64,000 bases of DNA from positions 124,001 to 188,000 of the forward strand of contig JAJUJL010000004.1 in the NCBI GenBank assembly GCA_029265355.1, written 5' to 3'. Positions within the stretch are counted from its first letter, which is position 1. Each line of letters starts with the position of its first letter. Below the pieces are notes generated by a model. It did no database searches, was not told where the DNA came from, and was given only the letters and a program-made list of their open reading frames with translations. Position numbers and translations under genes: made by a program. Positions 34,447-43,612 of the stretch are shown one piece after another. Source of the stretch: Chloroflexota bacterium (GTDB lineage: Bacteria; Chloroflexota; Anaerolineae; Anaerolineales; UBA4823).

Positions 34447-35352
34447 ATGAAAAAAGGCTCGAAGACCAGCAGTTTTGGCACCACTTCGCGAATAGGCCAC
34501 GACTCATCCCAATACTACAACTCGAGGCTCTACTCGGAGTTGGATACCAATGGTTCATCTCCTCCAGCTCCCGATAATCCATTCCCTGAACAGCACGAAA
34601 ACTCCATTATCCTCGGGAGCTCCGAGAACATGAAAGAGATTCCGGATAATTCGGTACACCTGATGGTCACTTCACCGCCGTACAATGCGACAAAAGAGTA
34701 TGACGAAAACCTTTCGCTCAAAGAGTATCTGGAACTTTTGGGAAGAGTTTTCAGTGAAACCTATCGCGTTTTGGTGCATGGGGGAAGAGCTTGCGTCAAC
34801 GTGGCAAACTTGGGGCGCAAGCCTTACATTCCACTCTCGGATTACATCTCTCACATCATGCTCGATATCGGATTCTTGATGCGCGGCGAAATCATCTGGT
34901 ACAAGGGCGCTGGCGCAGGCGTATCCATGGCCTGGGGAAGCTGGCAATCGGCGGCCAATCCGGTCTTGCGCGATACGCATGAGTATATCCTTGTCTTTTC
35001 AAAAGGGTCATTTTCGCGGAAGAAAAAAGAAAGTAAAGAAGATACGATATCAAAAGAGCAGTTCATGGAATGGACGAAGTCCGTCTGGCTGATGAACCCG
35101 GAATCGGCCAAAAAAGTCGGTCACCCGGCGCCATTTCCGGTTGAGCTACCATACAGGCTGATACAGTTATACACATACAAGGGAGATATCGTCCTGGATC
35201 CGTTCATGGGAAGCGGGACTACCGCAATCGCCGCGTTGAAATCAGAGAGAAAATATATCGGCTATGAAATAGATCCTGATTACATCAAGTTATATGAAGA
35301 TAGAATTGCACCCTACAGGCAGCAAATGAGGTCAAATGTATCAATAAGATAA
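34447..35352 (+). CDS. Lone site-specific DNA methyltransferase (N4-cytosine type, class beta)
   Basis: About 301 residues from the ATG at 34447 (in-frame starts at 34393 TTG and 34408 ATG are also possible). Motif IV is TSPPYN, the SPPY form usual for N4-cytosine methylation. Motif I, DPFMGSGTT, comes about 165 residues later, giving class beta order, and IGYEIDPDYI follows as motif II. The target-recognition region lies between. No restriction endonuclease or specificity gene is nearby, so it is an orphan. Base composition is clearly more AT-rich than the flanking genes and codon use differs, which with the adjacent tRNAs and remnants suggests acquisition by transfer. Confidence 0.9.
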   Translation: MKKGSKTSSFGTTSRIGHDSSQYYNSRLYSELDTNGSSPPAPDNPFPEQHENSIILGSSENMKEIPDNSVHLMVTSPPYNATKEYDENLSLKEYLELLGRVFSETYRVLVHGGRACVNVANLGRKPYIPLSDYISHIMLDIGFLMRGEIIWYKGAGAGVSMAWGSWQSAANPVLRDTHEYILVFSKGSFSRKKKESKEDTISKEQFMEWTKSVWLMNPESAKKVGHPAPFPVELPYRLIQLYTYKGDIVLDPFMGSGTTAIAALKSERKYIGYEIDPDYIKLYEDRIAPYRQQMRSNVSIR

Positions 35353-35476
35353 CCACCTTACCCTTGTTTCAGAAAAACATTGTGAAGATGAGTCGCACTG
35401 CCACCGCTCCATCCTGCGGGAGCTGCTCGCCGAGCGCGGCGCCAGTCTTGCATGATCGCGCGTCGAGGAGGCGCCT

Positions 35477-35605
35477 GTGAACCAGCCTGAAGATAAAACC
35501 GATAGGGTTGCGGCGTATTACAGCCGTCACGACGAACAGCCGCGGCTTGCCAAGGACCTGGGGCAAATCGAGTTCATCAGAAAGCAGTTCTTCATCCGCC
35601 GCTAA
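35477..35605 (+). pseudogene. N-terminal remnant of a SAM-dependent methyltransferase
   Basis: A good ribosome site (GGAGG) precedes GTG at 35477. The 42-codon frame contains DRVAAYYSRHDEQPRL and KDLGQIEFIRKQFFIRR, the usual first 40 residues of a class I methyltransferase that precede the SAM-binding glycine-rich loop. A stop then follows and no methyltransferase core is present in any frame downstream. Just upstream, 35395-35454 encodes an orphan frame end (RSILRELLAERGASLA) of unknown origin. Confidence 0.6.
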
Positions 35606-35712
35606 GTAAACCGCCGAAAGTGTTTAGAGTAAATCCGCCATTGCGTCGGCGGTTTACTCCAGGGTTTCGCCGGTGCTCGTTCACATTTTTGTAAAAACAC
35701 TTCCGGCGAAAC
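35606..35712. repeat. Two nested-neighbour inverted repeats
   Basis: First pair: GTAAACCGCCG (35606-35616) with CGGCGGTTTAC (35647-35657). Second pair: GTTTCGCCGG (35664-35673) with CCGGCGAAAC (35703-35712). Both are perfect. They begin at the base following the methyltransferase-remnant stop and fill the noncoding gap before the TPR gene. Neither is followed by a clear U-tract. The 487-bp gap 35353-35839 contains nothing else recognisable apart from the remnant. Confidence 0.6.
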
Positions 35713-35839
35713 ACCTAAGTAGAAAAGTATCGTGTGTTTTGGCTGGAAATCCTCGGAAAAATCGAACAGGAGCCGGGCCCGATCGGCGCCAGCCCGCACG
35801 TGCTGTGTGCGGGAAAAAATTGTAGGTCAAAGGTGTTTC

Positions 35840-36652
35840 ATGGCGATCAATCTCTATGAGCTTTGGGATTTTGGCAGGCCTGAGCTGAGCGAGCAGCGCT
35901 TCCGCACGGCTTTGGCCTCCGCCTCTGGCGACGATGCGCTGATCCTGCAAACCCAGATTGCGCGCAGCTACGGGTTGCGCAGCCGGTTCTCAGAAGCCCA
36001 GGAAATTCTTGCCGGCATCGAGCCGCAGGTCCAAGGCGCCAGCGCCGCAGCAAAGGCGCATTACCACCTGGAGCTGGGTCGCACCTACGCGTCTGCCGCC
36101 CATTCTCCGGAGTCGCAGACTCCGGAAGTGAAAGCGCTGGCCCGTTCTGCCTACCTGCAAGCCTTCGAGCTGGCGCGGGATGCCCGGCTGGATCGCCTGG
36201 CGATCGACGCCCTGCACATGATGAGCTTCGTGGACACCACCGGCGAAGACCAGGTCGAGTGGAATCGCAGGGCGATCGAATATATGCAAACCTCAGACCA
36301 ACCGGACGCCAAGAAATGGGAGGGCTCGCTGCACAATAACCTGGGTTACGCCCTGCATACTCTCGGGCGCTACGAGCAGGCGCTCAGTGAATTCGAGCTG
36401 GCGCTCGCCGCACGGCAGCGGGATGGCAGCCCGCAGTCGATTCGCATTGCCTGGTGGATGATCGCCTGGACGCTGCGCGCCATGGACCGCCTGGACGAAG
36501 CCCTTGAAATCCAGTTGCGCCTGGAGCGCGAGGGTGATGCCGCCGGAGAGCCTGATCTATACGTGTATGAAGAGCTCGAATATCTGTATCGATCGCTTGG
36601 GGATATCGAACGAGCCGAGCTTTATGCTGAGCGGCGCAAAGCTGCGATGTGA
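35840..36652 (+). CDS. TPR-repeat protein
   Basis: A 270-residue soluble protein built of helix pairs. At least two canonical TPR units are visible (WEGSLHNNLGYALHTLGRYEQALSEFELAL is one region, described by its G-Y-L-Y-A-F spacing) plus degenerate ones at the N-terminus. The start at 35840 (MAINLYELW) is chosen because AAAGGTG lies upstream and an earlier frame start has no homology. It is the first of three plus-strand genes with short gaps (23 bp to the DinB gene). Partner unknown. Confidence 0.8.
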   Translation: MAINLYELWDFGRPELSEQRFRTALASASGDDALILQTQIARSYGLRSRFSEAQEILAGIEPQVQGASAAAKAHYHLELGRTYASAAHSPESQTPEVKALARSAYLQAFELARDARLDRLAIDALHMMSFVDTTGEDQVEWNRRAIEYMQTSDQPDAKKWEGSLHNNLGYALHTLGRYEQALSEFELALAARQRDGSPQSIRIAWWMIAWTLRAMDRLDEALEIQLRLEREGDAAGEPDLYVYEELEYLYRSLGDIERAELYAERRKAAM

Positions 36653-36675
36653 CCCTGGTGAAAAGGAGCATTTCA

Positions 36676-37173
36676 ATGAGCGAAAATACCCTGGTGAAAC
36701 TGTTCGAGCACAACAACTGGGCCAACCAACAAATCATCCGGGCCTGCTACGCCCTCAGCGATGAGCAGCTCGATGCTGAGCCCTCATCTGCCACGATGGG
36801 CAGCATTCGAGAAACCCTGGTGCACCTGGTGCGCTCGCAGCGCGGCTACCTGGCGCTGTTGACCCTGCCGCTAGAAGAGCGCCCCACCGCTCCCCTGGCA
36901 TTCGCCGAGTTGGAAGAGTCCGCCCGTCTCAGCGGGGAGGGTTTACTGGCGCTGGCGAGGCAAGAGATAAGTCAACCACTCAGCGCTCGATTGCACACGC
37001 GGGATGGGTGGCTGGTGGAGCCCTGGGTGGTGATGCTGCAGGTCATCAATCACGCCACCGAGCACCGCGAGCAGATCAAGAGCCTGCTCAGCGCGTTGGG
37101 TGTGACCCCGCCGGAGATCGATGGCTGGTCGTACGGCGAGGCGACCCATGCGCTAGAGCCGGCCACGACATAG
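36676..37173 (+). CDS. DinB-family protein
   Basis: A 165-residue four-helix protein of the DinB/YfiT type. The start at 36676 (MSENTL) has AAAAGGAG upstream. Helix 1 contains FEHNNWANQQII with the conserved W-A-N pattern, and the C-terminal metal ligands are seen in INHATEHREQI. A middle metal-binding His appears in LVHLVRSQRGYL. Family members use zinc or nickel and often act as thiol-dependent transferases or hydrolases with bacillithiol or mycothiol. The gene lies 12 bp before a methyltransferase gene. Confidence 0.9.
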   Translation: MSENTLVKLFEHNNWANQQIIRACYALSDEQLDAEPSSATMGSIRETLVHLVRSQRGYLALLTLPLEERPTAPLAFAELEESARLSGEGLLALARQEISQPLSARLHTRDGWLVEPWVVMLQVINHATEHREQIKSLLSALGVTPPEIDGWSYGEATHALEPATT

Positions 37174-37185
37174 ACGGAGCCTATC

Positions 37186-37986
37186 TTGGGCAAGACCACT
37201 GATAGCTGGCTGGCTGGCGATGCCTATGAGCATTTCATGGGCAGGTGGAGTCGGCAACTTGCCGTAGAATTCATCGGTTGGCTCGCCCCATCCCCTTCCT
37301 GGCGCTGGCTCGAGATTGGCTGTGGCACTGGCGCGCTGACACAAACCATCCTCCAATTAGCCGCTCCCGCCAGCCTGGTGGCCTGCGATCCATCTCCGCA
37401 GTTCGTTGGATTCGCCCGCCAGGCGCTGGTCAATCCGGCTGTCACTTTCCTGATGGCTGGCGCCAGTGGGCTGCCGCAAGGGGTCACTCGATTCGATGTG
37501 GTGGTGTCCGGGCTGGTGCTGAACTTTCTCCCCGATCCTCAAGATGCGGTCCGTGCGATGGGCAGCAGGCTACGCCCGGGCGGTTTACTGGCGGCTTATG
37601 TTTGGGACTATGAGGATGGCATGCAATTCCTGCGCATCTTCTGGGAAACGGCGGTGGAATTGGACCCTCGCGCCGCCAGCCTGGATGAGCGGAGGCGTTT
37701 TCCACTTTGCCATCCGGATGCTCTGGCTGCCTTGTTGAAGGTCGAAGGCTATCACGGAGTAGATACGCAAGCCCTGGAAATCCCGACTTCGTTTCCAGAT
37801 TTCGACAGCTACTGGGTTCCCTTCCTTGGAGGCACTGGTCCTGCGCCATCTTATGTGAAATCCTTGCAAGCGGCTGCCCGAGAAGAGCTGCGGCTCCGCT
37901 TGATGCGGCGGCTCGCCCCAAGAGCGGGCGATCCGGTGCAGCTCACCGCGCGCGCCTGGGCAGTGCGCGGCGTGTACGAAAGTTGA
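37186..37986 (+). CDS. Class I SAM-dependent methyltransferase
   Basis: A 266-residue enzyme. Motif I is LEIGCGTGALT (near residues 42-52), the post-II acidic region is VACDPSPQF, and motif IV-V reads FDVVVSGLVLNFLPDP. The start is TTG at 37186 with GGAGCC upstream; MGKTTDSWLAGDAYEHFMGRWS is typical of small-molecule methyltransferases of the UbiE/Methyltransf_11 group, which act in the cytosol. It is the third gene of the TPR-DinB-methyltransferase set. Substrate unknown. Confidence 0.9.
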   Translation: MGKTTDSWLAGDAYEHFMGRWSRQLAVEFIGWLAPSPSWRWLEIGCGTGALTQTILQLAAPASLVACDPSPQFVGFARQALVNPAVTFLMAGASGLPQGVTRFDVVVSGLVLNFLPDPQDAVRAMGSRLRPGGLLAAYVWDYEDGMQFLRIFWETAVELDPRAASLDERRRFPLCHPDALAALLKVEGYHGVDTQALEIPTSFPDFDSYWVPFLGGTGPAPSYVKSLQAAAREELRLRLMRRLAPRAGDPVQLTARAWAVRGVYES

Positions 37987-38046
37987 TGCTGTGATACCTG
38001 CCCCGTCATCATAGAGATAACACTGTGGTAAACTCCCTTTTCGACC

Positions 38047-39273
38047 ATGCCAACCATCTCACTTTGCACTGCACGTAACGTGATGCTCGCCGCCCAGGGC
38101 TTGGCGCGCCCGCCGGAAAAACCAGCCCAGAAGGCCGACGTGCTGTCTGCTGTGCGCCGCATGGGCGCCCTGCAGATCGATACAATCAATGTGGTAGCGC
38201 GCAGCCCCTACCTGGTGCTGTGGAGCCGGCTGGGCGATTACCAAACTGCCTGGCTGGACGAGCTGCTGGCTGAGGGCGCGCTGTTCGAATACTGGTCGCA
38301 CGCCATGTGCTTCCTACCCATTGAGGATTATCCGCTCTACCGCCTGCGTATGTTGCAAGCCGCGGCGGGAAATGACGGTTATGCCCATTGGATGCGACAG
38401 CACCCAGAAGCCATGCAACGCGTGCGCGACCGATTGAAATCTGGGGCGGTGCGCTCGGTGGATTTCGAAAGCAAAGACAAACCCACCGGCGGCTGGTGGA
38501 ACTGGAAAGATGAGAAGTACGCCTTGGAGGCGCTGCTGCTCAGCGGCGAGGTGATGATCGCCCGCCGCCAGAACTTCCAGCGCATTTACGACTTGCAGGA
38601 ACGGGTGTTGCCGGGGTGGCAAGATGTGGATTCCGGCGGACAATCCCGCCTTCCCTCGCTCGAGGAAGTGCGCCGGCTGAAGACTCTCAAGACGGTGCAG
38701 GCGCTGGGCGTAGCTCTGGCTTCGTGGGTGCCCGACTACTTTCGACTGCCAAAGACGGGCAATGCCGCGCTCCTGGAAGCCCTGGCACGGGAGGGTTTGC
38801 TCCATCGCCTGTCAGTTGAAGGCTTCGCCGAACCGGCTTACATTCATCCCGACCGGTTGGGAATGCTCGAAGACGCTGCTGCTGGTCGCCTGGAGCCGGA
38901 ACTGACCACGCTGCTCTCACCGTTCGACCCGCTGGTCTGGGACCGCCAGCGCGCCAGGGATATATTCGGCTTCGACTACACGATTGAATGTTACACACCG
39001 GCATCCAAGCGCCGCTACGGTTACTTCACGCTGCCGGTGTTGCATCGCAACGCGCTGGTCGGGAGGCTGGACGCCAAAGCGCACCGCCAAGATGGTTTGT
39101 TCGAAGTCAAAGCAGCTTATCTTGAGCCTGGCGTGGTGATGCAAGACGACGTCATCGCTGGGGTCGCCGGGGCTTTGCGCCGCCTGGCAGCCTGGCACGG
39201 CGCGCCCGAAGTGGTGGTGCGGCTCTCCGACCCGCCCGAGCTAGCTGCTCGATTGGCAAACGAGCTATCCTGA
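38047..39273 (+). CDS. YcaQ/AlkX-type winged-helix DNA glycosylase
   Basis: A 408-residue member of the HTH_42 family, whose known members AlkZ and YcaQ/AlkX excise alkylated and cross-linked bases. The catalytic Q-x-D motif is Q43-I44-D45 in GALQIDTINVVARS, followed by the family's HxxxL-type helix region YQTAWLDELLAEGALFEYWSH, which is conserved in this group. The C-terminal half includes LLSPFDPLVWDRQR and YGYFTLPVLH, also typical. The product would repair interstrand cross-links. No clear Shine-Dalgarno precedes the ATG, so the transcript may be leaderless. Confidence 0.87.
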   Translation: MPTISLCTARNVMLAAQGLARPPEKPAQKADVLSAVRRMGALQIDTINVVARSPYLVLWSRLGDYQTAWLDELLAEGALFEYWSHAMCFLPIEDYPLYRLRMLQAAAGNDGYAHWMRQHPEAMQRVRDRLKSGAVRSVDFESKDKPTGGWWNWKDEKYALEALLLSGEVMIARRQNFQRIYDLQERVLPGWQDVDSGGQSRLPSLEEVRRLKTLKTVQALGVALASWVPDYFRLPKTGNAALLEALAREGLLHRLSVEGFAEPAYIHPDRLGMLEDAAAGRLEPELTTLLSPFDPLVWDRQRARDIFGFDYTIECYTPASKRRYGYFTLPVLHRNALVGRLDAKAHRQDGLFEVKAAYLEPGVVMQDDVIAGVAGALRRLAAWHGAPEVVVRLSDPPELAARLANELS

Positions 39274-39389
39274 ACCCTGCTGCAATGGGGGGTAAACGGT
39301 ATAATTTGCTCTTCGTGGAATACAATCGAATTCTTGGATAGGTTCTTGAACCCCCCTCCAGATCATGCCTTGGCGAAAGGGAACCAACA

Positions 39390-40142
39390 ATGGAATGGTT
39401 AGCTGACCCTCAGACCTGGATTGCATTCGTAACCCTGGTGGCACTTGAGCTTGTGCTCGGTGTTGACAATGTTATCTTTATTTCCATCCTGGCCGGCAAG
39501 CTGCCAGTCAACCAGCAGAAGCGAGCCCGCCAAACCGGCATCGCCCTGGCAGTGATCTCGCGCATCTTACTGCTCTTTTCGCTTTCCTGGATCATTGGGC
39601 TGACCGAGCCTCTGTTTACGGTGATCAACTTTAAAATATCGGGCAGAGATATTGTCCTTTTTCTTGGAGGCCTGTTTCTGCTTGCTAAAGCCACCAGCGA
39701 GATCCACCAAAAGCTGGAGGGCGTCGAAGGCCACGCCTCGGCGAAGGTCAAGTCCTCTTTTGCGAGCGTGATGGTACAGGTGCTGTTGCTGGATGTGGTC
39801 TTTTCGCTGGATTCGGTCATCACCGCCGTGGGTATGGTGGACCAGCTTCCGATCATGATCGCGGCTGTGCTGGTGGCTGCCGGGAGCATGATCCTGCTGT
39901 CAGGCGTGATTGGCGATTTCGTCGAGCGCCACCCCACGGTAAAAATGCTGGCGCTGTCATTTCTTCTGCTCATTGGTTTCACTCTGGTCGTCGAAAGCCT
40001 GCACCAGCATATTCCGAAAGGCTACATCTACTTCGCCATGGGTTTTTCGGTGTTCGTGGAAATGCTCAACCTGCGGCTGAGGAAAGAACGGTCGCCCGTG
40101 GAGCTTCACAAACCCTACGTTGCAGAAACCACCGAAACCTGA
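39390..40142 (+). CDS. TerC-family integral membrane protein
   Basis: A 250-residue protein with about seven hydrophobic helices. The N-terminal helix has the TerC hallmark LELVLGVDNVIFIS and the second repeat has DVVFSLDSVITAVG; these acidic helices are proposed to bind metal ions. TerC/Alx proteins export manganese or assist metalation of exported proteins. The start at 39390 has a GGGAAC-type weak ribosome site. I looked for a yybP-ykoY manganese riboswitch in the 116-bp leader and saw none. Confidence 0.93.
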   Translation: MEWLADPQTWIAFVTLVALELVLGVDNVIFISILAGKLPVNQQKRARQTGIALAVISRILLLFSLSWIIGLTEPLFTVINFKISGRDIVLFLGGLFLLAKATSEIHQKLEGVEGHASAKVKSSFASVMVQVLLLDVVFSLDSVITAVGMVDQLPIMIAAVLVAAGSMILLSGVIGDFVERHPTVKMLALSFLLLIGFTLVVESLHQHIPKGYIYFAMGFSVFVEMLNLRLRKERSPVELHKPYVAETTET

Positions 40143-40283
40143 AATCAGTCAAGAATGACAGGTCAAGCGCCGTTTGCGCCGCTGCTGGCTTGCCAAAATA
40201 ATCGTTCTTTCCGTTCGGCCAGGGGGCCGGCATCTTGCCGCACAGGCGCTGCACCCTGATGGCAGTAGGAGTATATCCTGAGC

Positions 40284-40528
40284 TTAATCGTTGCGATCGG
40301 CGCGAGTGTTGTAGCTGCTTCCGGTCAGGACAAAAACCACGCCCAACAGGAACAGGAAGTGGGATAAGAAGATACAGAGACTGGAGGCAATGATCTTCAG
40401 CACCATCAACCAGGCGATGATCACAGTTACCGCCATCATGCCGGCGCCGAGATAGCGCAGCAGGTAGAAGCGGCGCTCATATTTTGCAGTCTTGAGAGGG
40501 TATCTCCCCGGTAGTGGCGATAATTCAT
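40284..40528 (-). pseudogene. Small two-helix membrane protein gene broken by one frameshift
   Basis: From the ATG at 40526-40528 (MNYRHYRGDTLSRLQ) the frame fails within an AAAA run near 40483-40486. If one A is added, or if the ribosome slips back one base, translation continues as KYERRFYLLRYLGAGMM and two hydrophobic helices to the stop at 40284, giving an 81-residue protein. The hydrophobic part is convincing as coding sequence. It may be a real lesion, a sequencing error or recoding. The rest of the 620-bp gap 40143-40763 holds nothing I recognise apart from a TATGAT before the next gene. Confidence 0.6.
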
Positions 40529-40763
40529 GGGTCTGTGCTCCGTGGTCCGGACTCCGCGTGAACGATAGGGGGATCTCCTTCTCTTAATCTCACTCGCGAT
40601 ACTCAATTCAGGCGAGGGCGATCTATTTGTATTTGGGACTTTCACAAGCAAGGGAGCTTATCGACTTTGTGAAAGACCTGTTTTCGTGTTCATCGCGGCA
40701 TGGTTATTGGAAAAACATGCTATGATGATCTATAAAGAAAAATGATTTAACACCTGCACCGCT

Positions 40764-43457
40764 GTGTCCGCAACACTCCTCGTTACCAAGCTTTACTTCC
40801 CGCCGGTTCGTCCGAACCTGGTGCCGCGAGCGCGGCTGGTAAAACGCCTGCAGACCGGGCTGCAAGGCCCGCTGACTCTCATTGCCGCGCCTGCCGGCTA
40901 TGGCAAAACCACCCTGCTGGGGGAATGGCGCGCCAACGCCGGGACGCCTCCCCTGGTTGCCTGGCTGTCCCTGGATGCCGGCGACAATGACCCGGTGCGC
41001 TTTCTCCTTTACCTGACCGCGGCCATCGATCAGGTTCATGCCAACCTGACCAAAAACACCCGCCTGCTGCTGCAGTCTCCCGAACTGCCGGCGATCGAAG
41101 TGATCGGCACTACGCTGCTCAACGAGTTGAGCGCCTTCAGCGGCGATCTCATCCTGGCGCTGGACGATTACCATATCATCACTGCGCCGGAGATTCACGC
41201 TGTGCTGGCGTTCGTGCTCGAACACCTGCCGCCTCACATACACCTGGCAATCCTGACGCGCGCCGACCCGCCCCTGCCGCTGGCGCGGTTGCGGGCGCGC
41301 GGTCAGCTCGTTGAAATCCGCGCTGCTGATTTGCGCTTCACCACGCAAGAGGCCGCCGCATTCCTCGAACAGGTAATGGGGTTGAGCCTCACTGACCGGG
41401 AAATTGAGGCGCTGGAGGCGCGCACCGAAGGCTGGATCGCCGGGCTGCAGTTGGCAGCGCTCTCGATGCAGGGACGCGACGACCGCGAACACTTTATTTC
41501 AGCCTTCTCCGGCAGCCATCAGTACATTGTCGATTACCTGGCAGAGGAGGTGCTCAACCGCCAGCCGGGATTTGTGCGTGAATTCCTGTTGAAGACATCC
41601 GTTTTGGAGCGTTTGACCGGCACTTTGTGCGATGCGCTTACCGGTCGGGCGGACGGGCAGGCAACGCTGGAAATGCTCGCCCAGGCGAACCTGTTTCTAA
41701 TGCCGCTGGATGATGAACGGTGCTGGTTTCGCTACCATCATTTGTTCGCCGATTTACTGCGCAATCGCCTGCGGTTGAATCTGCCAGAGCAGGTGGTCGA
41801 GTTGCACCGCCGCGCAGCTGCCTGGTACTATCAGCAAGACCTGACCGGTGAAGCGATTCCGCATGCCCTGGCAGCCCAGGATTTCCAGTTCGTGGTGGAG
41901 GTGATCAACAATAACTGGCTGAAGCTGGCGCGCCAGTACCGGCTGAATGTGGTGGTGCAGTGGATCGAAAGTCTGCCGGAGCCGATCCTGGGCAATCACC
42001 CACGCTTATCGGCGGTGCATGCCTATGCATTGTGGTCGCTGGGATTAAGAGCCGCGGCTGCCGAACATCTGCAGCGCGCTCAGCAGGTTCTGGAGGTTAA
42101 GGTTGCTGCCGGGCAGATGCAGACCGCCGATCCAGAGTATCTGACCTTGCAGACAGAGATTAAGGCCTTCTGGTCGTTGCTGGCATCCCATGCCGGCGAA
42201 CTTGATACCGCCCTTGGGCTGGCGCGCAGCGCGCTTGCCAGTACTCCAGGAACAGCGCCCTTTGCCTGCGCAGTGGCCTCTACCAGCCTGTACGTGGCCC
42301 AGCGCAATAATCTGGATATGGAGCAGGCTATTACTTCCTGCCGGCAGGCGATTGCGTGCGCCCGGGATGCAGATCACCGCGTAATGGCGGCTGACGCGTA
42401 TTACAACCTGGGCCTCATGCTGATGATTCAGGGGCGGCTGCGCCAGGCGAAAGATGCAATCCTGGAAGGGCAGCGCTATATCGAAAGCCTGGGTGAGACC
42501 TACCTGCCTCCTTTCGGCGTGCTTGATGTCGGTCTGGCTGAAATCTGCTGCCTGCAGCACGAGCTGGATCAGGCGCAGCGTTTTATCTCACGGGGTGTGC
42601 AGCTTATTGAAAACAGCGGGCGGCTTACCGGATATCTGCACAGCCGTATTGTCGAGGCCAAGCTGCTTTATAGTATGCAGCAAATATCCGCTGCCCGGCA
42701 GATCATTGACGAAGCTTTCCAGACGATCCAAAACACCGGGGTGCGCCAGTATGAATGGGATGAGGCGGGCTACTGGAGGGCAAGGACTATGGCTGCCCAG
42801 GGAGATTTTTTCCCTGCTCTGGAGTGGGCCAAAAAACTGCAGGGCACCTACACCTCTCAACCCCGCTACACGTACAGCGCTGGTGCAATTCGTCTGGCCT
42901 GTGTACTGGCGGCGGTTGGCAAGCCGCAGGAAGCGCTGCAAACGCTGGCCGGGGTAAAACCAGTGCTGGAAAAAGCCGGGTGCAACGGCTGGTTGGTTGA
43001 TGCCTGTGTGCTGGAGGCGATGTGCCGGGCAAAACTCGAGCAAAGGTCGGCAGCCCTGCCTGCTCTGCGGCAGGCGCTTGCACTGGCAGAACCGGAAGAA
43101 TATCTGCAGGTCTTCCTCGATCAAGGCTATTCGATGGCGGAACTGCTGCTCTTGGCTCGCAAGCAGGGCGCTCACCCAGAGTTCATCGACCGGCTGCTGG
43201 CGTGTTTCGGCCCTAACCGCCAAAGAGGGCGGGCCCTGCCCGCTGCTGCCAGCCCGCCGCTGGTCACTCCGCTGAGCAAACGCGAGATCGAGCTGCTGGG
43301 ATTGATCGCCAACGGCTGCAGCAACAAGGAGATTGCCGGGAAGCTGGTGATCTCGATTGGCACGGTCAAGCGCCATACGGTCAATATCTTCAACAAACTG
43401 GATGTCAAAAACCGCACTGAGGCGGTAGCGAAAGCCAGGGAATTGAGAATTTTGTAG
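40764..43457 (+). CDS. LAL-type (MalT-like) LuxR-family regulator
   Basis: An 897-residue regulator. The N-terminal STAND-type NTPase has Walker A APAGYGKTT (42-50) and Walker B LILALDDYH. A long helical TPR-like middle (about 350-800) probably binds an effector. The C-terminal LuxR helix-turn-helix begins at LSKREIELLGLIANGCSNKEIA and includes ISIGTVKRHTVNIFNKL. The start is GTG at 40764 with no obvious ribosome site. The N-terminal TLLVTKLYFPPVRPNLVPR is the usual beginning of this family in Chloroflexota. It is followed by a terminator and then a lipoprotein, so its targets may be nearby or distant. Confidence 0.93.
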   Translation: MSATLLVTKLYFPPVRPNLVPRARLVKRLQTGLQGPLTLIAAPAGYGKTTLLGEWRANAGTPPLVAWLSLDAGDNDPVRFLLYLTAAIDQVHANLTKNTRLLLQSPELPAIEVIGTTLLNELSAFSGDLILALDDYHIITAPEIHAVLAFVLEHLPPHIHLAILTRADPPLPLARLRARGQLVEIRAADLRFTTQEAAAFLEQVMGLSLTDREIEALEARTEGWIAGLQLAALSMQGRDDREHFISAFSGSHQYIVDYLAEEVLNRQPGFVREFLLKTSVLERLTGTLCDALTGRADGQATLEMLAQANLFLMPLDDERCWFRYHHLFADLLRNRLRLNLPEQVVELHRRAAAWYYQQDLTGEAIPHALAAQDFQFVVEVINNNWLKLARQYRLNVVVQWIESLPEPILGNHPRLSAVHAYALWSLGLRAAAAEHLQRAQQVLEVKVAAGQMQTADPEYLTLQTEIKAFWSLLASHAGELDTALGLARSALASTPGTAPFACAVASTSLYVAQRNNLDMEQAITSCRQAIACARDADHRVMAADAYYNLGLMLMIQGRLRQAKDAILEGQRYIESLGETYLPPFGVLDVGLAEICCLQHELDQAQRFISRGVQLIENSGRLTGYLHSRIVEAKLLYSMQQISAARQIIDEAFQTIQNTGVRQYEWDEAGYWRARTMAAQGDFFPALEWAKKLQGTYTSQPRYTYSAGAIRLACVLAAVGKPQEALQTLAGVKPVLEKAGCNGWLVDACVLEAMCRAKLEQRSAALPALRQALALAEPEEYLQVFLDQGYSMAELLLLARKQGAHPEFIDRLLACFGPNRQRGRALPAAASPPLVTPLSKREIELLGLIANGCSNKEIAGKLVISIGTVKRHTVNIFNKLDVKNRTEAVAKARELRIL

Positions 43458-43477
43458 TGGAAACACACTCGAACCAG

Positions 43478-43516
43478 CCCCCAAAAGTTTTACCCAAACC
43501 TTTGGGGGTTTCTTGT
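43478..43516 (+). terminator. Terminator after the LAL regulator gene
   Basis: CCCCCAAA (43478-43485) pairs with TTTGGGGG (43501-43508) around a 15-base loop, followed by TTTCTTGTTT. It lies 20 bases after the regulator stop. Confidence 0.75.
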
Positions 43517-43612
43517 TTAAATTACAAAATTACACCCATCGATACCACTTTGGTTGGATGTTTGCTGTAAGGGTTTGCGCTAAACTGAAGGCATACTATT
43601 CAGGAGGTTGGC

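Noticed and set aside
34447-35352. Restriction-modification or other defence system
   Set aside because: Only the methyltransferase is present; neither flank encodes an endonuclease, specificity subunit or known defence protein.
39274-39389. Possible yybP-ykoY manganese riboswitch before the TerC gene
   Set aside because: The leader is only 116 bases and I could not find the conserved paired elements; TerC without it is common.
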